This document shows positions 8,138 through 17,829 of a stretch of 64,000 bases of DNA, piece after piece. The stretch is from an uncultured Paracoccaceae bacterium (GTDB taxonomy: Bacteria; Pseudomonadota; Alphaproteobacteria; Rhodobacterales; Rhodobacteraceae): assembly GCA_937895435.1 (NCBI GenBank), contig CALAXT010000032.1, positions 19,809 through 83,808 on the forward strand. Direction: 5' to 3'. Each line of letters starts with the position of its first letter. The stretch's first letter is position 1. The notes beneath the pieces are model-generated. The model ran no database searches. It worked only from the letters and a program-made list of their open reading frames with translations, and was not told the DNA's origin. The translations under genes were made by a program, and so were the position numbers.

Positions 8138-10678
8138 ATGCCCAAATCCCTTGAACGTCTCGATTATGCCGCACTGACGCCTTCGGCGTCGATTGCTGCG
8201 CTGACCCATGGGTGGCGGGCGAAGTGCCTGCAACGGTTGATCCGCATTGGTTTGCCAGTGCCACAAACGGTGGCCTTGCCCTTTGCCACGGTGCGCGCGA
8301 TTGCGGACGGGCAGATGGTGGATACGGCTGCGATTTTGGCGTTGTTTGGCACGGATGCGCTGGTATCTGTGCGGGCAAGTTCGGAAAACCCCGATTGGGG
8401 GGGGCCGGGCACGCTGTTAAATATTGGTATGACATGGGCACGACACGCGGCTTTCGCCGCCAGCCATGGTGCCGAGATCGCCAATACGCTTTATTTGAAC
8501 TTTATCCAATCTTACGCCATTCACGTTGCCCGTCTTGACCCGGATTTGTTTGAGGCCAGCGATGGCAGCGCCGAAACCCTGCGCGCGGCCCTGCGTGCCT
8601 ATGAACAAGAGATGGAGACCCCATTTCCCCAAGATCCTGCCCGGCAATTGGCCGAGGTGCTGCGCTCAATGGCCCGCGCATGGGAGGGCACATCGGCCCG
8701 GCTGTTGCGTCAGGCCAAAGGTGCACCGATGGAGGCCGGATTGGGCTTGATGGTGCAGGAAATGGTGCTGACACTGGGGCCGGGTGACTGTGGCTGGGGT
8801 ATGATGCAGCTGGTTGATCCGGTCACTGGCAGCGCACAGGTCACGGGCCGTTATCAAAGCAAAAGCCACGGCGGCGCACCGCTTGAGACGGGTGTTTTGT
8901 TCTTGACAGAAGATCCACGGGGGCCATCGCTGCAAGAACGCAACCCGCACCTTTTTGCCCAGCTGATTGCGGCAGCCGAGGCGAGCCGTGTCAAACTGCG
9001 TGAAGAGATGCAGATCAGCTTTGCCGTCGAAGATGGCGCGTTGCGGGTGCTGGATGCGGTGCGGGCGCCGCGCTCGTCGCGCGCGGCGGTACGCATTGCA
9101 GTGACACTGGCGCAAGAGGGTATCATTACCCGACCAGACGCGCTGTTGCGGGTTGAGCCACGCGCGCTGTCAGAGCTTTTGCACCAACAAATTGATCCGC
9201 GTGGCAGCCGTGACCGGATCGGGCGGGGCATCGCCGCAAGCCCGGGTGCGGCACAAGGCCGGATTGTTTTTTCATCACGTGCGGCACAAGCCTCGGATGC
9301 ACGTGGCGAGGCGTGTATTTTGGTGCGCCGCGAAACCGCGCCCGAAGATATACGTGGGATGCATGCGGCCTCAGGCGTGGTGACGGAACGCGGAGGCATC
9401 ACCAGCCACGCGGCCGTCATCGCGCGGGGCTTGGGGCTGCCCTGCGTTGTCGGGATGGCCGATGTCAAAGTGAATCTGAAAGACATGACCGTCACCGCTG
9501 CGGATGGTCGCGTGTTTCGTGAGGGTGATATGATCACGGTCGATGGCACCGAAGGCACCGTGCTGGCGGGCGCTGTCGATTTGCTGCCGCCGGCCCAAGA
9601 TGAAAATTTTCGCACGCTGCTGGCCTGGGCTGATGATGTGCGCGACATTGGCATTCGGGCCAATGCCGATACGCCTGCAGACGCAAGGATGGCCCACGGT
9701 TTTGCCGCCGAAGGCATCGGGCTGTGCCGCAGCGAGCATATGTTTTTTGATGCCGACCGCCTGACCGTAATGCGCGAGATGATTTTTGCAAACACGGTCA
9801 GCGATCGCAAAATTGCGCTGGATCGCTTGTTGCCGATGCAGCGGGCAGATTTCACAGGTATGTTTGAAATCATGCAAGGTTTGCCTGTGTGTATTCGGCT
9901 GTTTGATCCGCCGTTGCACGAATTTTTGCCCCATGATCGTGATGGGATGCGCGAATTGGCCGAGGCGCTGGATCGCCCTCTGTCAGATGTGATCCGCCGG
10001 GTCGAAGCCCTGTCAGAATTCAACCCTATGCTGGGGATGCGTGGTGTGCGGCTGGGCATTGTACTGCCCGAAATTTACGACATGCAGGCCCGTGCAATCT
10101 TTGAGGCCACGGTTGATGCGGGTATCAAAGGGGCCGCTGTCGTGCCGGAAATTATGATCCCGCTGGTCTCGGCCAAACGCGAGGTTGAGTTGGTGAAAAC
10201 CCGGATCGAATCTGTTGCGGCGGCTGTGCGCAATGAACGTGGGGCAGGGTTTGATTATCGGCTGGGGGTGATGGTCGAAACGCCGCGTGCTGCGCTGCGG
10301 GCAGGTGAGATTGCGCAGTATACGTCTTTTCTCAGTTTTGGCACCAATGACTTGACCCAGATGACCTATGGCCTGTCCCGTGATGATGCGGGGCGGTTCA
10401 TGAACACTTATGTCCAACTTGGCGTCTTTCCCGAAGATCCGTTTTATATGCTTGATGTTGATGGTGTGGGTGAGCTTTTGTTGATTGGGGCCGAGCGTGG
10501 ACGCCGGGCGCAGCCTGATCTGACCCTGTCAATTTGTGGTGAGCATGGGGGAAATACCGAATCGATAGAGTTCTGCCGACAGGCCGGATTTGACTATGTT
10601 TCCTGTTCGCCATTTCGCGTTCCGGTGGCGCGACTGGCCGCCGCCCAGCTTGCCTTGCGGTCTCCTCGTATTTCATAA
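8138..10678 (+). CDS. ppdK: Pyruvate,phosphate dikinase-like PEP-binding protein with degenerate ATP-grasp domain
   Basis: The 846-residue protein has the three-part PPDK layout. Residues about 1-340 form an ATP-grasp-like domain. The swivelling phospho-His domain has its catalytic His at about 424 in 'GGITSHAAVIARGLG'. The PEP/pyruvate TIM barrel shows 'GIGLCRSEHMFF', 'RLFDPPLHEFLPH', 'NPMLGMRGVRLG', 'SFGTNDLTQMTYGLSRDD' and 'CGEHGGN'. The nucleotide domain departs from true PPDK. The ATP-binding stretch that reads D-I-E-F...Q-T-R in Clostridium symbiosum PPDK (Asp321, Glu323, Gln335, Arg337) here reads 'QISFAVEDG...VLDAVRA', with those residues lost. 'SVRSG...MMDT' has become 'SVRASS...GTLLN'. 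It may be a PEP-dependent phosphotransferase or regulator instead of a dikinase; it could also be a divergent active enzyme. It follows glyS. Confidence 0.8.
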   Translation: MPKSLERLDYAALTPSASIAALTHGWRAKCLQRLIRIGLPVPQTVALPFATVRAIADGQMVDTAAILALFGTDALVSVRASSENPDWGGPGTLLNIGMTWARHAAFAASHGAEIANTLYLNFIQSYAIHVARLDPDLFEASDGSAETLRAALRAYEQEMETPFPQDPARQLAEVLRSMARAWEGTSARLLRQAKGAPMEAGLGLMVQEMVLTLGPGDCGWGMMQLVDPVTGSAQVTGRYQSKSHGGAPLETGVLFLTEDPRGPSLQERNPHLFAQLIAAAEASRVKLREEMQISFAVEDGALRVLDAVRAPRSSRAAVRIAVTLAQEGIITRPDALLRVEPRALSELLHQQIDPRGSRDRIGRGIAASPGAAQGRIVFSSRAAQASDARGEACILVRRETAPEDIRGMHAASGVVTERGGITSHAAVIARGLGLPCVVGMADVKVNLKDMTVTAADGRVFREGDMITVDGTEGTVLAGAVDLLPPAQDENFRTLLAWADDVRDIGIRANADTPADARMAHGFAAEGIGLCRSEHMFFDADRLTVMREMIFANTVSDRKIALDRLLPMQRADFTGMFEIMQGLPVCIRLFDPPLHEFLPHDRDGMRELAEALDRPLSDVIRRVEALSEFNPMLGMRGVRLGIVLPEIYDMQARAIFEATVDAGIKGAAVVPEIMIPLVSAKREVELVKTRIESVAAAVRNERGAGFDYRLGVMVETPRAALRAGEIAQYTSFLSFGTNDLTQMTYGLSRDDAGRFMNTYVQLGVFPEDPFYMLDVDGVGELLLIGAERGRRAQPDLTLSICGEHGGNTESIEFCRQAGFDYVSCSPFRVPVARLAAAQLALRSPRIS

Positions 10679-10699
10679 ATTAAATTTAAAAACAGATGG

Positions 10700-10728
10700 T
10701 TGACAGCCTGTCGGTTGGATTCGATCTG
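10700..10728 (+). promoter_or_regulatory. Possible promoter upstream of the SleB-type hydrolase
   Basis: A consensus -35 hexamer TTGACA lies at 10700-10705 after an AT-rich stretch. The sequence at 17-base spacing (GATCTG) is a poor -10, so only the -35 is convincing. It precedes the hydrolase start by about 180 bases. Confidence 0.25.
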
Positions 10729-10884
10729 CAATTTTTGCGTGTAAGTTCTGTGCGTGATCGGCACAAAATGGCCTGTGGATTCTCAAGGGTGGATTCAATG
10801 TGGCCTTTGGGCTAGGACTCGGGCGTTCCGATTGGGCCCCGTGGGTGCCCGCCGGGGCGATGAAACAAGACAGGACGCGTTCGG

Positions 10885-11679
10885 ATGCAGGAATGGCTGA
10901 TCAAGCCAAGGCAAATCTGTCTTTGGGTATCTTTTGCGCTGGGGCTTTGTCTGAGCGCGGCGGCTGTGCGGGCGGATGACGTGGCGCCCGTGGCCTTTTC
11001 TACCCAGCTTGCTGCCCTTCTTGATCAGGAACGTGCTGCTTTGCAAGATTTGGACCCGGGCTATGTTGCCTCAATCATGCCGGTTTCTGTCAGCCTGGCC
11101 TTGGATGCCGAACCTGCTGCCTTGCCGTTGCCACAACCGCGCCCAAAGCGTGATTTTTCAAATTGGCGTGCGGGGCTCAGCCTGTTTTCTGGCAAACGCC
11201 CGGTTGAGGTTGCCGCGATCCCGACCGAAGAGCTTTACGCGAATGAATGGTTGGCCAGTCAGCCAAAGGCCCGTGGGGATCAGCAATGGGCCTGTCTGAC
11301 CGAAGCACTTTATTTCGAATCGCGGGGTGAGCCGCCCGCTGGTCAGTTCGCCGTGGCCGAAGTTATTTTAAACAGGGTTGAGGCCAATGATTACCCCGCG
11401 ACGATCTGTGGTGTGGTGCGCCAAGGGTCTGGTGCGTCCTGTCAGTTTTCGTTTTATTGTGATGGCCATCCTGAAACCATTGCAGAACCTGCCGCCTATG
11501 AGCGTGCGGGTAAGATTGCGGCGCTGATGCTGGCTGGCGCGCCGCGCGATCTCACCGATGGCGCCACGCATTTTCACACAGTGGCGGTTAAGCCGCATTG
11601 GGCACAGGTGTTTGATTTGACCGCCAGCATTGGGGTGCATAAATTTTATCGTGCCCCGCTGCGGCTTGCCAGCAACTAG
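10885..11679 (+). CDS. SleB/CwlJ-family cell wall hydrolase
   Basis: A predicted secreted peptidoglycan hydrolase of 264 residues. The N-terminus (about 8-30) is a signal peptide ending near AVRADD. It is followed by a linker rich in Pro and Ala, and the hydrolase_2 domain occupies about 130-262 with 'CLTEALYFESRGEP', 'AVAEVILNRV', 'ICGVVRQG', 'CQFSFYCDG' and 'THFHTVAVKPHW'. The glutamates in the TEALYFESRGE segment are the likely catalytic residues by family precedent. In non-sporulating alphaproteobacteria such proteins are thought to remodel the wall, not germinate spores. It stands alone between ppdK and folB, each on the same strand with gaps of more than 100 bases. Confidence 0.88.
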   Translation: MQEWLIKPRQICLWVSFALGLCLSAAAVRADDVAPVAFSTQLAALLDQERAALQDLDPGYVASIMPVSVSLALDAEPAALPLPQPRPKRDFSNWRAGLSLFSGKRPVEVAAIPTEELYANEWLASQPKARGDQQWACLTEALYFESRGEPPAGQFAVAEVILNRVEANDYPATICGVVRQGSGASCQFSFYCDGHPETIAEPAAYERAGKIAALMLAGAPRDLTDGATHFHTVAVKPHWAQVFDLTASIGVHKFYRAPLRLASN

Positions 11680-11807
11680 ACCGGCGCTTAGAGCCATTTT
11701 CCAGAACCACTCGCGTCGTGAATGTGCGTCAAGATGACCGATCCTGTCATGACGCAGCTATGTCATCGCCCTAAACTGACTGTGAACAGACCGACCCGGA
11801 GACCGCC

Positions 11808-12746
11808 ATGACCAGCGACATTCGCCTTGCCTTTGCGCACCCAGAAGAACGCGCCGAGGCTACGGCCAGCGCCGACCCGCGCGACAGGTTGAGCCTGCGC
11901 GATTTGGTGCTGTCGGCCGAGATTGGCGCGTTTCAGCAAGAACGTGGCACCAGTCAGCGGCTGCGGTTCAATGTGGTCGTTGAATTGCGCCCCTACACTG
12001 GCCCGATTGAGGACGATGTTGATCGCATCTTGTCTTATGACAAGGTGACTCAGGCGATTGAAAGCGAATTGGCGGCGGAACGGCTGAACCTGCTGGAAAC
12101 GCTGGCTGAACGCATTGCTGACCGCATTTTAATGGAACCGCAGGCGATGCGTGTTTTTGTGCGGGTGGAAAAGCTTGATCGTGGCCCTTATGCGTTGGGG
12201 GTGGAAATCGTGCGCAGCCGCGCTGAGGTGCCGTTGCGCGCCCTGCAGGCGGATGGGTCTGAGGCGGCGCTGCATCCAATTGTGGTGCATCTGTCCAATG
12301 CCGTGATTTGCGCACCCGATCTGGCCGCGCGGCTTGATGCGCTAAACGCAAGGGGGCGGCCAATTATCTTGTGCGTTGGCATTGGCGAAACGCTGCCACC
12401 CGTAGCGCAATCGGCTGCGGTGCAGCGCCGGATTGATCTGTTGGCGATTGAACAAAACGCTTGGGTTTTGGCAGGACGTGACAGCCGATGTGTCGTGGTG
12501 CAAAGCCGAACCGAAATTGACTGGGCGCTGCGCCATGGCCAGATGATCGTTTGGGCGCCGGCCAAGTTGGTGCTGGATGCCGTTGACGGCCCCAGCACAC
12601 CACCCCGCAAGGCGGTGGCGTTGTCGCTGTGGCTGGCTGAAACCTTGGCGGCGGATCGGTTGCTGCTTTTGGGTGGCGCACAAGACCCGGCTGACGATCA
12701 CGCACCGGCGGGAAGTCGCGTGCCGATTGAAATACATCCGCTTTGA
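11808..12746 (+). CDS. folB: Dihydroneopterin aldolase with C-terminal amino-acid-kinase-like domain
   Basis: The N-terminal half (about 28-140) is a FolB domain: 'LRDLVLSAEIGAFQQER', 'RLRFNVVVEL', 'DVDRILSYDKVTQAI' and 'NLLETLAERIADRIL'. It cleaves dihydroneopterin to 6-hydroxymethyl-dihydropterin in folate synthesis. Usual FolB proteins end near residue 120-130, but this one continues to 312. The extension reads like a small amino-acid-kinase-fold domain: a beta strand 'IVVHLSNAVI', 'GRPIILCVGIG', a helical 'RRIDLLAIEQNAWVLAG' and 'AVALSLWLAETLAADRLLLLGG'. Related domains occur in archaeal MfnE-type kinases; this comparison is from memory. It is followed by folP after a short gap and then glmM, so the three form one operon. 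Confidence 0.88.
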   Translation: MTSDIRLAFAHPEERAEATASADPRDRLSLRDLVLSAEIGAFQQERGTSQRLRFNVVVELRPYTGPIEDDVDRILSYDKVTQAIESELAAERLNLLETLAERIADRILMEPQAMRVFVRVEKLDRGPYALGVEIVRSRAEVPLRALQADGSEAALHPIVVHLSNAVICAPDLAARLDALNARGRPIILCVGIGETLPPVAQSAAVQRRIDLLAIEQNAWVLAGRDSRCVVVQSRTEIDWALRHGQMIVWAPAKLVLDAVDGPSTPPRKAVALSLWLAETLAADRLLLLGGAQDPADDHAPAGSRVPIEIHPL

Positions 12747-12785
12747 GCCCTTGCCAAATTGGGCCTGTCCGGGCACATCACGCCG

Positions 12786-13814
12786 ATGACAGATTACTTT
12801 CGCCCTATTGCGCAATATGATGCGCTGCGCCCTGCGGATGCGTTGCCGCTGGCAGGGGGGTGGGCATGGTTTTCGCACGCAGAGCGGATCAGCCGGTCGG
12901 GCAGCTTGGGTTTGGTGGGGCTGGGTGATATTCCGGGCGATGTTTTAGACAGGCTGACAGCCCCGCGCGCGCCCATTGCTGGGCTAACGCTTTCAGCCCC
13001 GCGCCTGATGGGCATTTTGAATGTGACGCCGGACAGTTTTTCTGATGGTGGACAGTTTTTTGCCCCTCAGGCCGCGTTGCAGCAAGCACAAGATTTGGTG
13101 GCTTTCGGGGCCGATATTTTGGATATTGGTGGCGAGTCGACGCGCCCCGGTGCGGCAGTGGTCGATGGGGTGGCGGAAATTGCGCGCACGGCCCCCATCA
13201 TTGCCGCGCTGCGTCAGGCGGGCCAAAGCCTGCCGATATCAATTGATACCCGCAAGGCAGATGTTGCAGCGGCTGCGGTGACAGCTGGGGCGGGGATGAT
13301 CAATGATGTGTCCGCCCTTGGGTTTGACCCAAAGCTGGCCGATATCGTTGTGCAAAGTGGCTTGCCCGTGTGTTTGATGCATGCCCAGGGCACGCCCGCC
13401 GACATGCAGATTGCACCACGATATGACAATGTGGTGCTAGATGTTTATGATTTTCTGGCCGAACGCGTAGCTTGGGCGCAATCGTTTGGAATTGCGCGGG
13501 ACAAAATCGTGGTTGATCCCGGCATTGGTTTTGGCAAAACGGTGGCGCATAATCTGGCACTGCTGCGCAATCTTTCCATTTTTCATGGGCTTGGCTGCCC
13601 GGTTCTGCTTGGCGCCTCGCGCAAGCGCTTTATCGCGATGCTGGCGGCAGATAGCCGTGATGGGGCAGGGCGCATGCCCGGTTCGGTCGCGGTGGCGTTG
13701 GCCGGTGTGGCGCAAGGTGTGCAGATTGTGCGGGTGCATGATGTGGCCGAGACGCGGCAATCGCTGACTTTGTGGCAAGCGTTGACAGACAATAAAGACA
13801 TGGGGGCAGCATGA
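12786..13814 (+). CDS. folP: Dihydropteroate synthase
   Basis: Condenses 6-hydroxymethyl-dihydropterin diphosphate with p-aminobenzoate; the sulfonamide target. The TIM-barrel signatures are '[15 protein letters not shown]' (about 75-89), '[13 protein letters not shown]', '[11 protein letters not shown]', 'MINDVSAL', '[10 protein letters not shown]' and 'GASRKRFI'. At 342 residues it is about 60 longer than typical DHPS, because of an N-terminal extension of about 70 residues of unknown role. ATG 12786 is preferred over a TTG 27 bases upstream. Its stop overlaps the glmM start by four bases (ATGA). The pairing enzyme FolK is not in this operon. Confidence 0.95.
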   Translation: MTDYFRPIAQYDALRPADALPLAGGWAWFSHAERISRSGSLGLVGLGDIPGDVLDRLTAPRAPIAGLTLSAPRLMGILNVTPDSFSDGGQFFAPQAALQQAQDLVAFGADILDIGGESTRPGAAVVDGVAEIARTAPIIAALRQAGQSLPISIDTRKADVAAAAVTAGAGMINDVSALGFDPKLADIVVQSGLPVCLMHAQGTPADMQIAPRYDNVVLDVYDFLAERVAWAQSFGIARDKIVVDPGIGFGKTVAHNLALLRNLSIFHGLGCPVLLGASRKRFIAMLAADSRDGAGRMPGSVAVALAGVAQGVQIVRVHDVAETRQSLTLWQALTDNKDMGAA

Positions 13815-15154
13815 GCCGGAAGCTTTTTGGCACCGATGGCGTGCGTGGAACGGCCAATACCTATCCGATGACCGCAGAAATTGCATTGCGTCTGGGTGCG
13901 GCGGCTGGGCAGTTCTTTCGCACGGATGAGCGTAATGGTCACCGGGTTGTGATCGGCAAAGATACACGCCTGTCGGGCTATATGCTGGAAAATGCGCTGA
14001 CTGCCGGGTTGACCAGCACGGGGATGAATGTGCTGTTGCTGGGCCCGGTGCCGACACCGGCTGTGGGTTTTTTGACCCGCTCAATGCGAGCCGATCTGGG
14101 CATCATGATTTCAGCCAGCCACAACCCACATCATGACAACGGCATTAAGTTTTTTGGCCCTGACGGGTTTAAACTGTCAGATGACGCCGAGCTGGAAATA
14201 GAAGCAATGTTGGAACGTCCGGCGGCCCTTGCCTTGCCGCGTGATATCGGGCGTGCGCGCCGGATTGATGATGGCCGGGGGCGTTATGTCGAATATGCCA
14301 AAACCACCTTTCCCGGTCGTGGGCGTTTGGACGGGCTAAAGGTGGTGCTCGATTGTGCCAATGGTGCTGCCTATAAGGCCGCGCCTGAGGTCTTGTGGGA
14401 ACTGGGTGCCGAGGTTATTGCCGTTGGTGTGGCGCCAAACGGGTTCAATATCAATGATGGCTGTGGATCGACCCAGACGGCGGCGGCGGTGGCGGCGGTG
14501 CGTGAGCATGGCGCAGATGTGGGTATTTGTCTCGATGGTGATGCCGACCGGGTCATGGTGATCGATGAAACGGGTCAGGTGGCCGATGGTGACCAGATCA
14601 TGGCGCTGTTTGCCGCGCGCTGGTCACAAGAGGCGCGGCTGAACGACAATGTTCTGGTCGCAACCGTCATGTCCAATCTGGGACTTGAGCGGTTTTTGAC
14701 AGCCCGAGGCATTCGGCTTGAGCGCACGCCCGTGGGGGACCGCTATGTGGTTGAAGCAATGCGCCGGGGTGGGTGGAACCTTGGGGGTGAGCAATCTGGC
14801 CATATCGTCATGAGCGATTATGCCACCACTGGCGATGGCACCATTGCAGGGTTGCAGTTTCTGGCCGAGATGGTGCGGACTGGCCAACCGGCAAGCGCGC
14901 TGGTGCGCAGCTTTGAAACGGTGCCACAGGTTCTGAAAAATATCCGCTATCGCGTGGGCCAAGAGCCTCTTGCGGCTCTGCCGGTTCAGGCTGCAATCCG
15001 CGCGGGCGAGGCGCGTTTGGTTGGTACCGGGCGGCTGTTAATCCGTAAATCGGGAACTGAGCCGCTGATCCGTGTCATGGTGGAATGCGAAGATGATGCG
15101 CTGATGGCTGATGTTGTGGCCGAAATTGTCGCCGCAATTGAGGCGGCAATTTAA
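13811..15154 (+). CDS. glmM: Phosphoglucosamine mutase
   Basis: Interconverts glucosamine-6-phosphate and glucosamine-1-phosphate on the way to UDP-GlcNAc for peptidoglycan and LPS. The 447-residue protein shows '[12 protein letters not shown]', the phosphoserine loop '[16 protein letters not shown]' (active Ser about 103), the Mg-binding '[11 protein letters not shown]', the sugar-specificity loop '[10 protein letters not shown]' and the phosphate-binding '[12 protein letters not shown]'. The four-base overlap with folP indicates translational coupling. The folP-glmM adjacency is widespread in proteobacteria. Confidence 0.97.
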   Translation: MSRKLFGTDGVRGTANTYPMTAEIALRLGAAAGQFFRTDERNGHRVVIGKDTRLSGYMLENALTAGLTSTGMNVLLLGPVPTPAVGFLTRSMRADLGIMISASHNPHHDNGIKFFGPDGFKLSDDAELEIEAMLERPAALALPRDIGRARRIDDGRGRYVEYAKTTFPGRGRLDGLKVVLDCANGAAYKAAPEVLWELGAEVIAVGVAPNGFNINDGCGSTQTAAAVAAVREHGADVGICLDGDADRVMVIDETGQVADGDQIMALFAARWSQEARLNDNVLVATVMSNLGLERFLTARGIRLERTPVGDRYVVEAMRRGGWNLGGEQSGHIVMSDYATTGDGTIAGLQFLAEMVRTGQPASALVRSFETVPQVLKNIRYRVGQEPLAALPVQAAIRAGEARLVGTGRLLIRKSGTEPLIRVMVECEDDALMADVVAEIVAAIEAAI

Positions 15155-15217
15155 TCGCCTGCACGCCACCCCTTGACCGCCATTTGACAAGCGCAAGCGG
15201 CTTTTAAGGGTTTTGCC

Positions 15218-16741
15218 TCAGTTTGGGGTGAACAGCGCACCAAGCTCGGCACGCAGAGCGGCTTTTTGCACCTTGCCCATCGTGTTGCGGGGCAAGGCCT
15301 CGCGCAACAAAATGGCCTTTGGCTGTTTGAAGCGGGCGATTTTATCGCGGATCTGGGCCATCATCGCATCGGGATCAAGGGCAGGGCCTTGCGTGGGTTC
15401 TGGCACGACGATGGCCACAACAGCCTCGCCGAAATCAGGATGTGGCACGCCAATTACGGCCGTTTCGCGCACACCGGGCAGGGCGTCCAGCAGCTCTTCG
15501 ACCTCTTTGGGGTAGACGTTCAGGCCACCGGTGATCACCAGGTCTTTTTGTCGCCCGACGATGCTCAGATATCCTTGGTCGTCAATCACACCGATATCAC
15601 CCGTAATGAAAAACCCGTTGTCGCGCAGCTCGGCTGCAGTTTTATCGGGCATCTGCCAATACCCTTGAAAGACGTTGGGCCCACGCACCTCGATCATGCC
15701 GGGGGTGCCTTGGGGTAATTTTTCACCCGAGTTGGGGTCTGTGATGATGATTTCAACACCGGCCAGCGGCAGACCCACAGTGCCCGCACGCCGCGCCCCA
15801 GCATAGGGGTTTGAGCTGTTCATGTTGGTTTCTGTCATGCCGTAGCGCTCTAAGACGCGGTGGCCTGTGCGCGTTTCAAAGGCCGTATGGGTTTCGGCCA
15901 GCAGTGGGGCAGAGCCTGACACAAAAAGACGCATATGTGCGACCGCGTCGCGCGTCAGTTGGGCGTCATCCAGCAAACGGGTGTAAAAGGTTGGCACCCC
16001 CATCATGGTTGTGGCCAGCGGCATCAAACGCAGCGCTTCGGCTGGGCTAAATGAGGGCAAAAACAGCATTGCGCCGCCGGTCAGCAGCACTGTGTTTGAG
16101 GCGACAAACAATCCATGCGTATGAAAAATGGGCAGCATATGCAGCAATACATCATCGGCGTTGAACTGCCATTCGCGTGCCAACACTTGGGCGTTTGACA
16201 GCAGGTTTTTCTGGGTGAGCATCGCACCTTTGGACCGCCCCGTGGTGCCCGAGGTGTAAAGCAGTGCTGCCAGATCATCATCGCTGCGGGATGCGGGGAT
16301 GAGCTGGGTTGGTTGGTCAGCGGCCAGCGTGGCAAAACTGCCCTGACCAGCCGCATCCAGCGTCAAAAGCTGTGCGCCGGTCTGCTTGGCCACAGGGGCC
16401 AGTGCATCGGCGCGGATCGGGTCTGCCAGTAAAACGCGTGCGCCGGAGTCTTGGGTAAAATACCCGATCTCATCCGCAGTATAGGCTGGATTTAGCGGCA
16501 GATAGACAACCCCCACTGCCACCGCCGCCCCATAAAGCGCCAAGGCTTGGGGCGATTTTTCAATTTGGGCTGCCAATCGGTCACCAGGCATCAGCCCCAA
16601 GGCTCGCAGGGCGTTGCCAAACTGTGCCACCATCCGGGCAAATTCCGCACCTGTTATTTGCGCACCATCGGCCAGCAGCAAAAACGGGCTGTCCCTGTCC
16701 GTCAGGGGGGCAAAAAGCGTGTCATAAAGCGGGTTTGGCAT
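15218..16741 (-). CDS. matB: Malonyl-CoA synthetase (malonate-CoA ligase)
   Basis: An AMP-forming acyl-CoA synthetase that activates malonate (and often methylmalonate) with ATP and CoA. The 507 residues include the P-loop 'YTSGTTGRSKGAML' (about 162-175), the A5 region 'ERYGMTETNMNSSNPY' (about 300-315), which is the MatB form with the Arg that contacts the second carboxylate, 'GDIGVIDDQGYLSIVGRQKD' and the catalytic lysine near 'LPRNTMGKVQK'. No malonyl-CoA decarboxylase (matA) or malonate transporter gene adjoins it, so it may simply supply malonyl-CoA. It converges with glmM and is followed upstream by galE on the same strand. Confidence 0.92.
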   Translation of the reverse strand: MPNPLYDTLFAPLTDRDSPFLLLADGAQITGAEFARMVAQFGNALRALGLMPGDRLAAQIEKSPQALALYGAAVAVGVVYLPLNPAYTADEIGYFTQDSGARVLLADPIRADALAPVAKQTGAQLLTLDAAGQGSFATLAADQPTQLIPASRSDDDLAALLYTSGTTGRSKGAMLTQKNLLSNAQVLAREWQFNADDVLLHMLPIFHTHGLFVASNTVLLTGGAMLFLPSFSPAEALRLMPLATTMMGVPTFYTRLLDDAQLTRDAVAHMRLFVSGSAPLLAETHTAFETRTGHRVLERYGMTETNMNSSNPYAGARRAGTVGLPLAGVEIIITDPNSGEKLPQGTPGMIEVRGPNVFQGYWQMPDKTAAELRDNGFFITGDIGVIDDQGYLSIVGRQKDLVITGGLNVYPKEVEELLDALPGVRETAVIGVPHPDFGEAVVAIVVPEPTQGPALDPDAMMAQIRDKIARFKQPKAILLREALPRNTMGKVQKAALRAELGALFTPN

Positions 16742-16788
16742 CAGATCTATCCGGGTTTTGAGAAAAGTAGCAGCCTAGGGTGCGTCCG

Positions 16789-17823
16789 TTAGGATGTGCC
16801 CATATTGCCGCGCCGCTTCACCCAATTCCAGCTAGATGTGCAAATATCTTCTAATCCGCGGGTGGCAGTAAAGCCTAAAACGGCCTGTGCGCGTGCAGGA
16901 TCGGCCCAATAGGCGGCCAAATCGCCATCACGCCTTGGGGCGATCACATAGGGCAAATCGCGTCCACAGGCCCGCGAATAGGTCTGCAACATATCCATCA
17001 CTGAAAATCCGATGCCCGTACCAAGGTTTAGCAAATGCCCGCCCTTGCCCGCCAACAGCGCTGCCAGTGACAATACATGCCCCTGTGCCAGATCCTCGAC
17101 ATGGATATAATCGCGCATTCCCGTGCCATCAGGGGTGGGGTAATCATTGCCAAAGATGTTCAGTGCGGGCAAATCGCCGGTGGCCACTTTGGCAATATAG
17201 GGCAGAAGATTGTTGGGAATGCCGTTCGGGTCTTCGCCGATCAGCCCAGATTCATGCGCCCCGGCTGGGTTAAAATAACGCAAAATACCAAAGGCCCAAG
17301 CAGGATTGGAAGCAGCGACTTGCGCCATGATCTGCTCGCCTGCCAATTTGGTGAAAGCATAGGGGCTGGCAAAACCAAGCGGTGCATCTTCATCAATTGG
17401 CAGGGTTTCTGTTTCTGCATAAACTGTTGCGCTGGAGGAATAGACCAGATTGTGTACGCCTGCGGTATTCATGGCCTCCAGCAATGCCAAAAGGCCGGTG
17501 ATATTGGTTTGAAAATAGTCAATTGGCAGGCGCACAGATTCCCCCACCGCCTTTTTGGCCGCAAAATGGATAACCGCATCAATTTTATGCGCTGCAAATA
17601 CCGCGTTTAGGGAATGCCCATCCAACAGATCCCCCCGCCAGACGGTGACGGGCGCGCCGGTTATCAGTTCCAGCCGTGCGGGCACATCTGCGCGCGCATT
17701 TGAAAAGTTATCATATATAACAACGTTATAGCCTGACTTAATCAGGGCAACATAGGTATGCGATCCGATGTAGCCAGCACCACCTGTTAAAAGAATTGTC
17801 TGTGTCACACTGGCCTCATTCAT
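16789..17823 (-). CDS. galE: UDP-glucose 4-epimerase
   Basis: Extended short-chain dehydrogenase that interconverts UDP-glucose and UDP-galactose with bound NAD. The Rossmann motif 'GGAGYIG' is at about 14-20, 'HFAAKKAVGES' at about 86-96, and the catalytic Tyr155-Lys159 lies in 'SPYAFTK'. The C-terminal 'LNLGTGIGFSVMDML' and 'RDGDLAAYWADP' fit GalE well. Length (344) is normal. It lies directly downstream of mipZ (six-base gap) on the same strand, so the two are probably co-transcribed although functionally unrelated. Confidence 0.94.
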   Translation of the reverse strand: MNEASVTQTILLTGGAGYIGSHTYVALIKSGYNVVIYDNFSNARADVPARLELITGAPVTVWRGDLLDGHSLNAVFAAHKIDAVIHFAAKKAVGESVRLPIDYFQTNITGLLALLEAMNTAGVHNLVYSSSATVYAETETLPIDEDAPLGFASPYAFTKLAGEQIMAQVAASNPAWAFGILRYFNPAGAHESGLIGEDPNGIPNNLLPYIAKVATGDLPALNIFGNDYPTPDGTGMRDYIHVEDLAQGHVLSLAALLAGKGGHLLNLGTGIGFSVMDMLQTYSRACGRDLPYVIAPRRDGDLAAYWADPARAQAVLGFTATRGLEDICTSSWNWVKRRGNMGTS

Positions 17824-17829
17824 TTCGGG

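Noticed and set aside
8854..10059. Long minus-strand open frame of about 400 codons opposite the PPDK-like gene
   Set aside because: It is the mirror of a well-supported gene; its translation is rich in Arg, Ser and Pro without domain features, and arises from the codon bias of the plus-strand gene.
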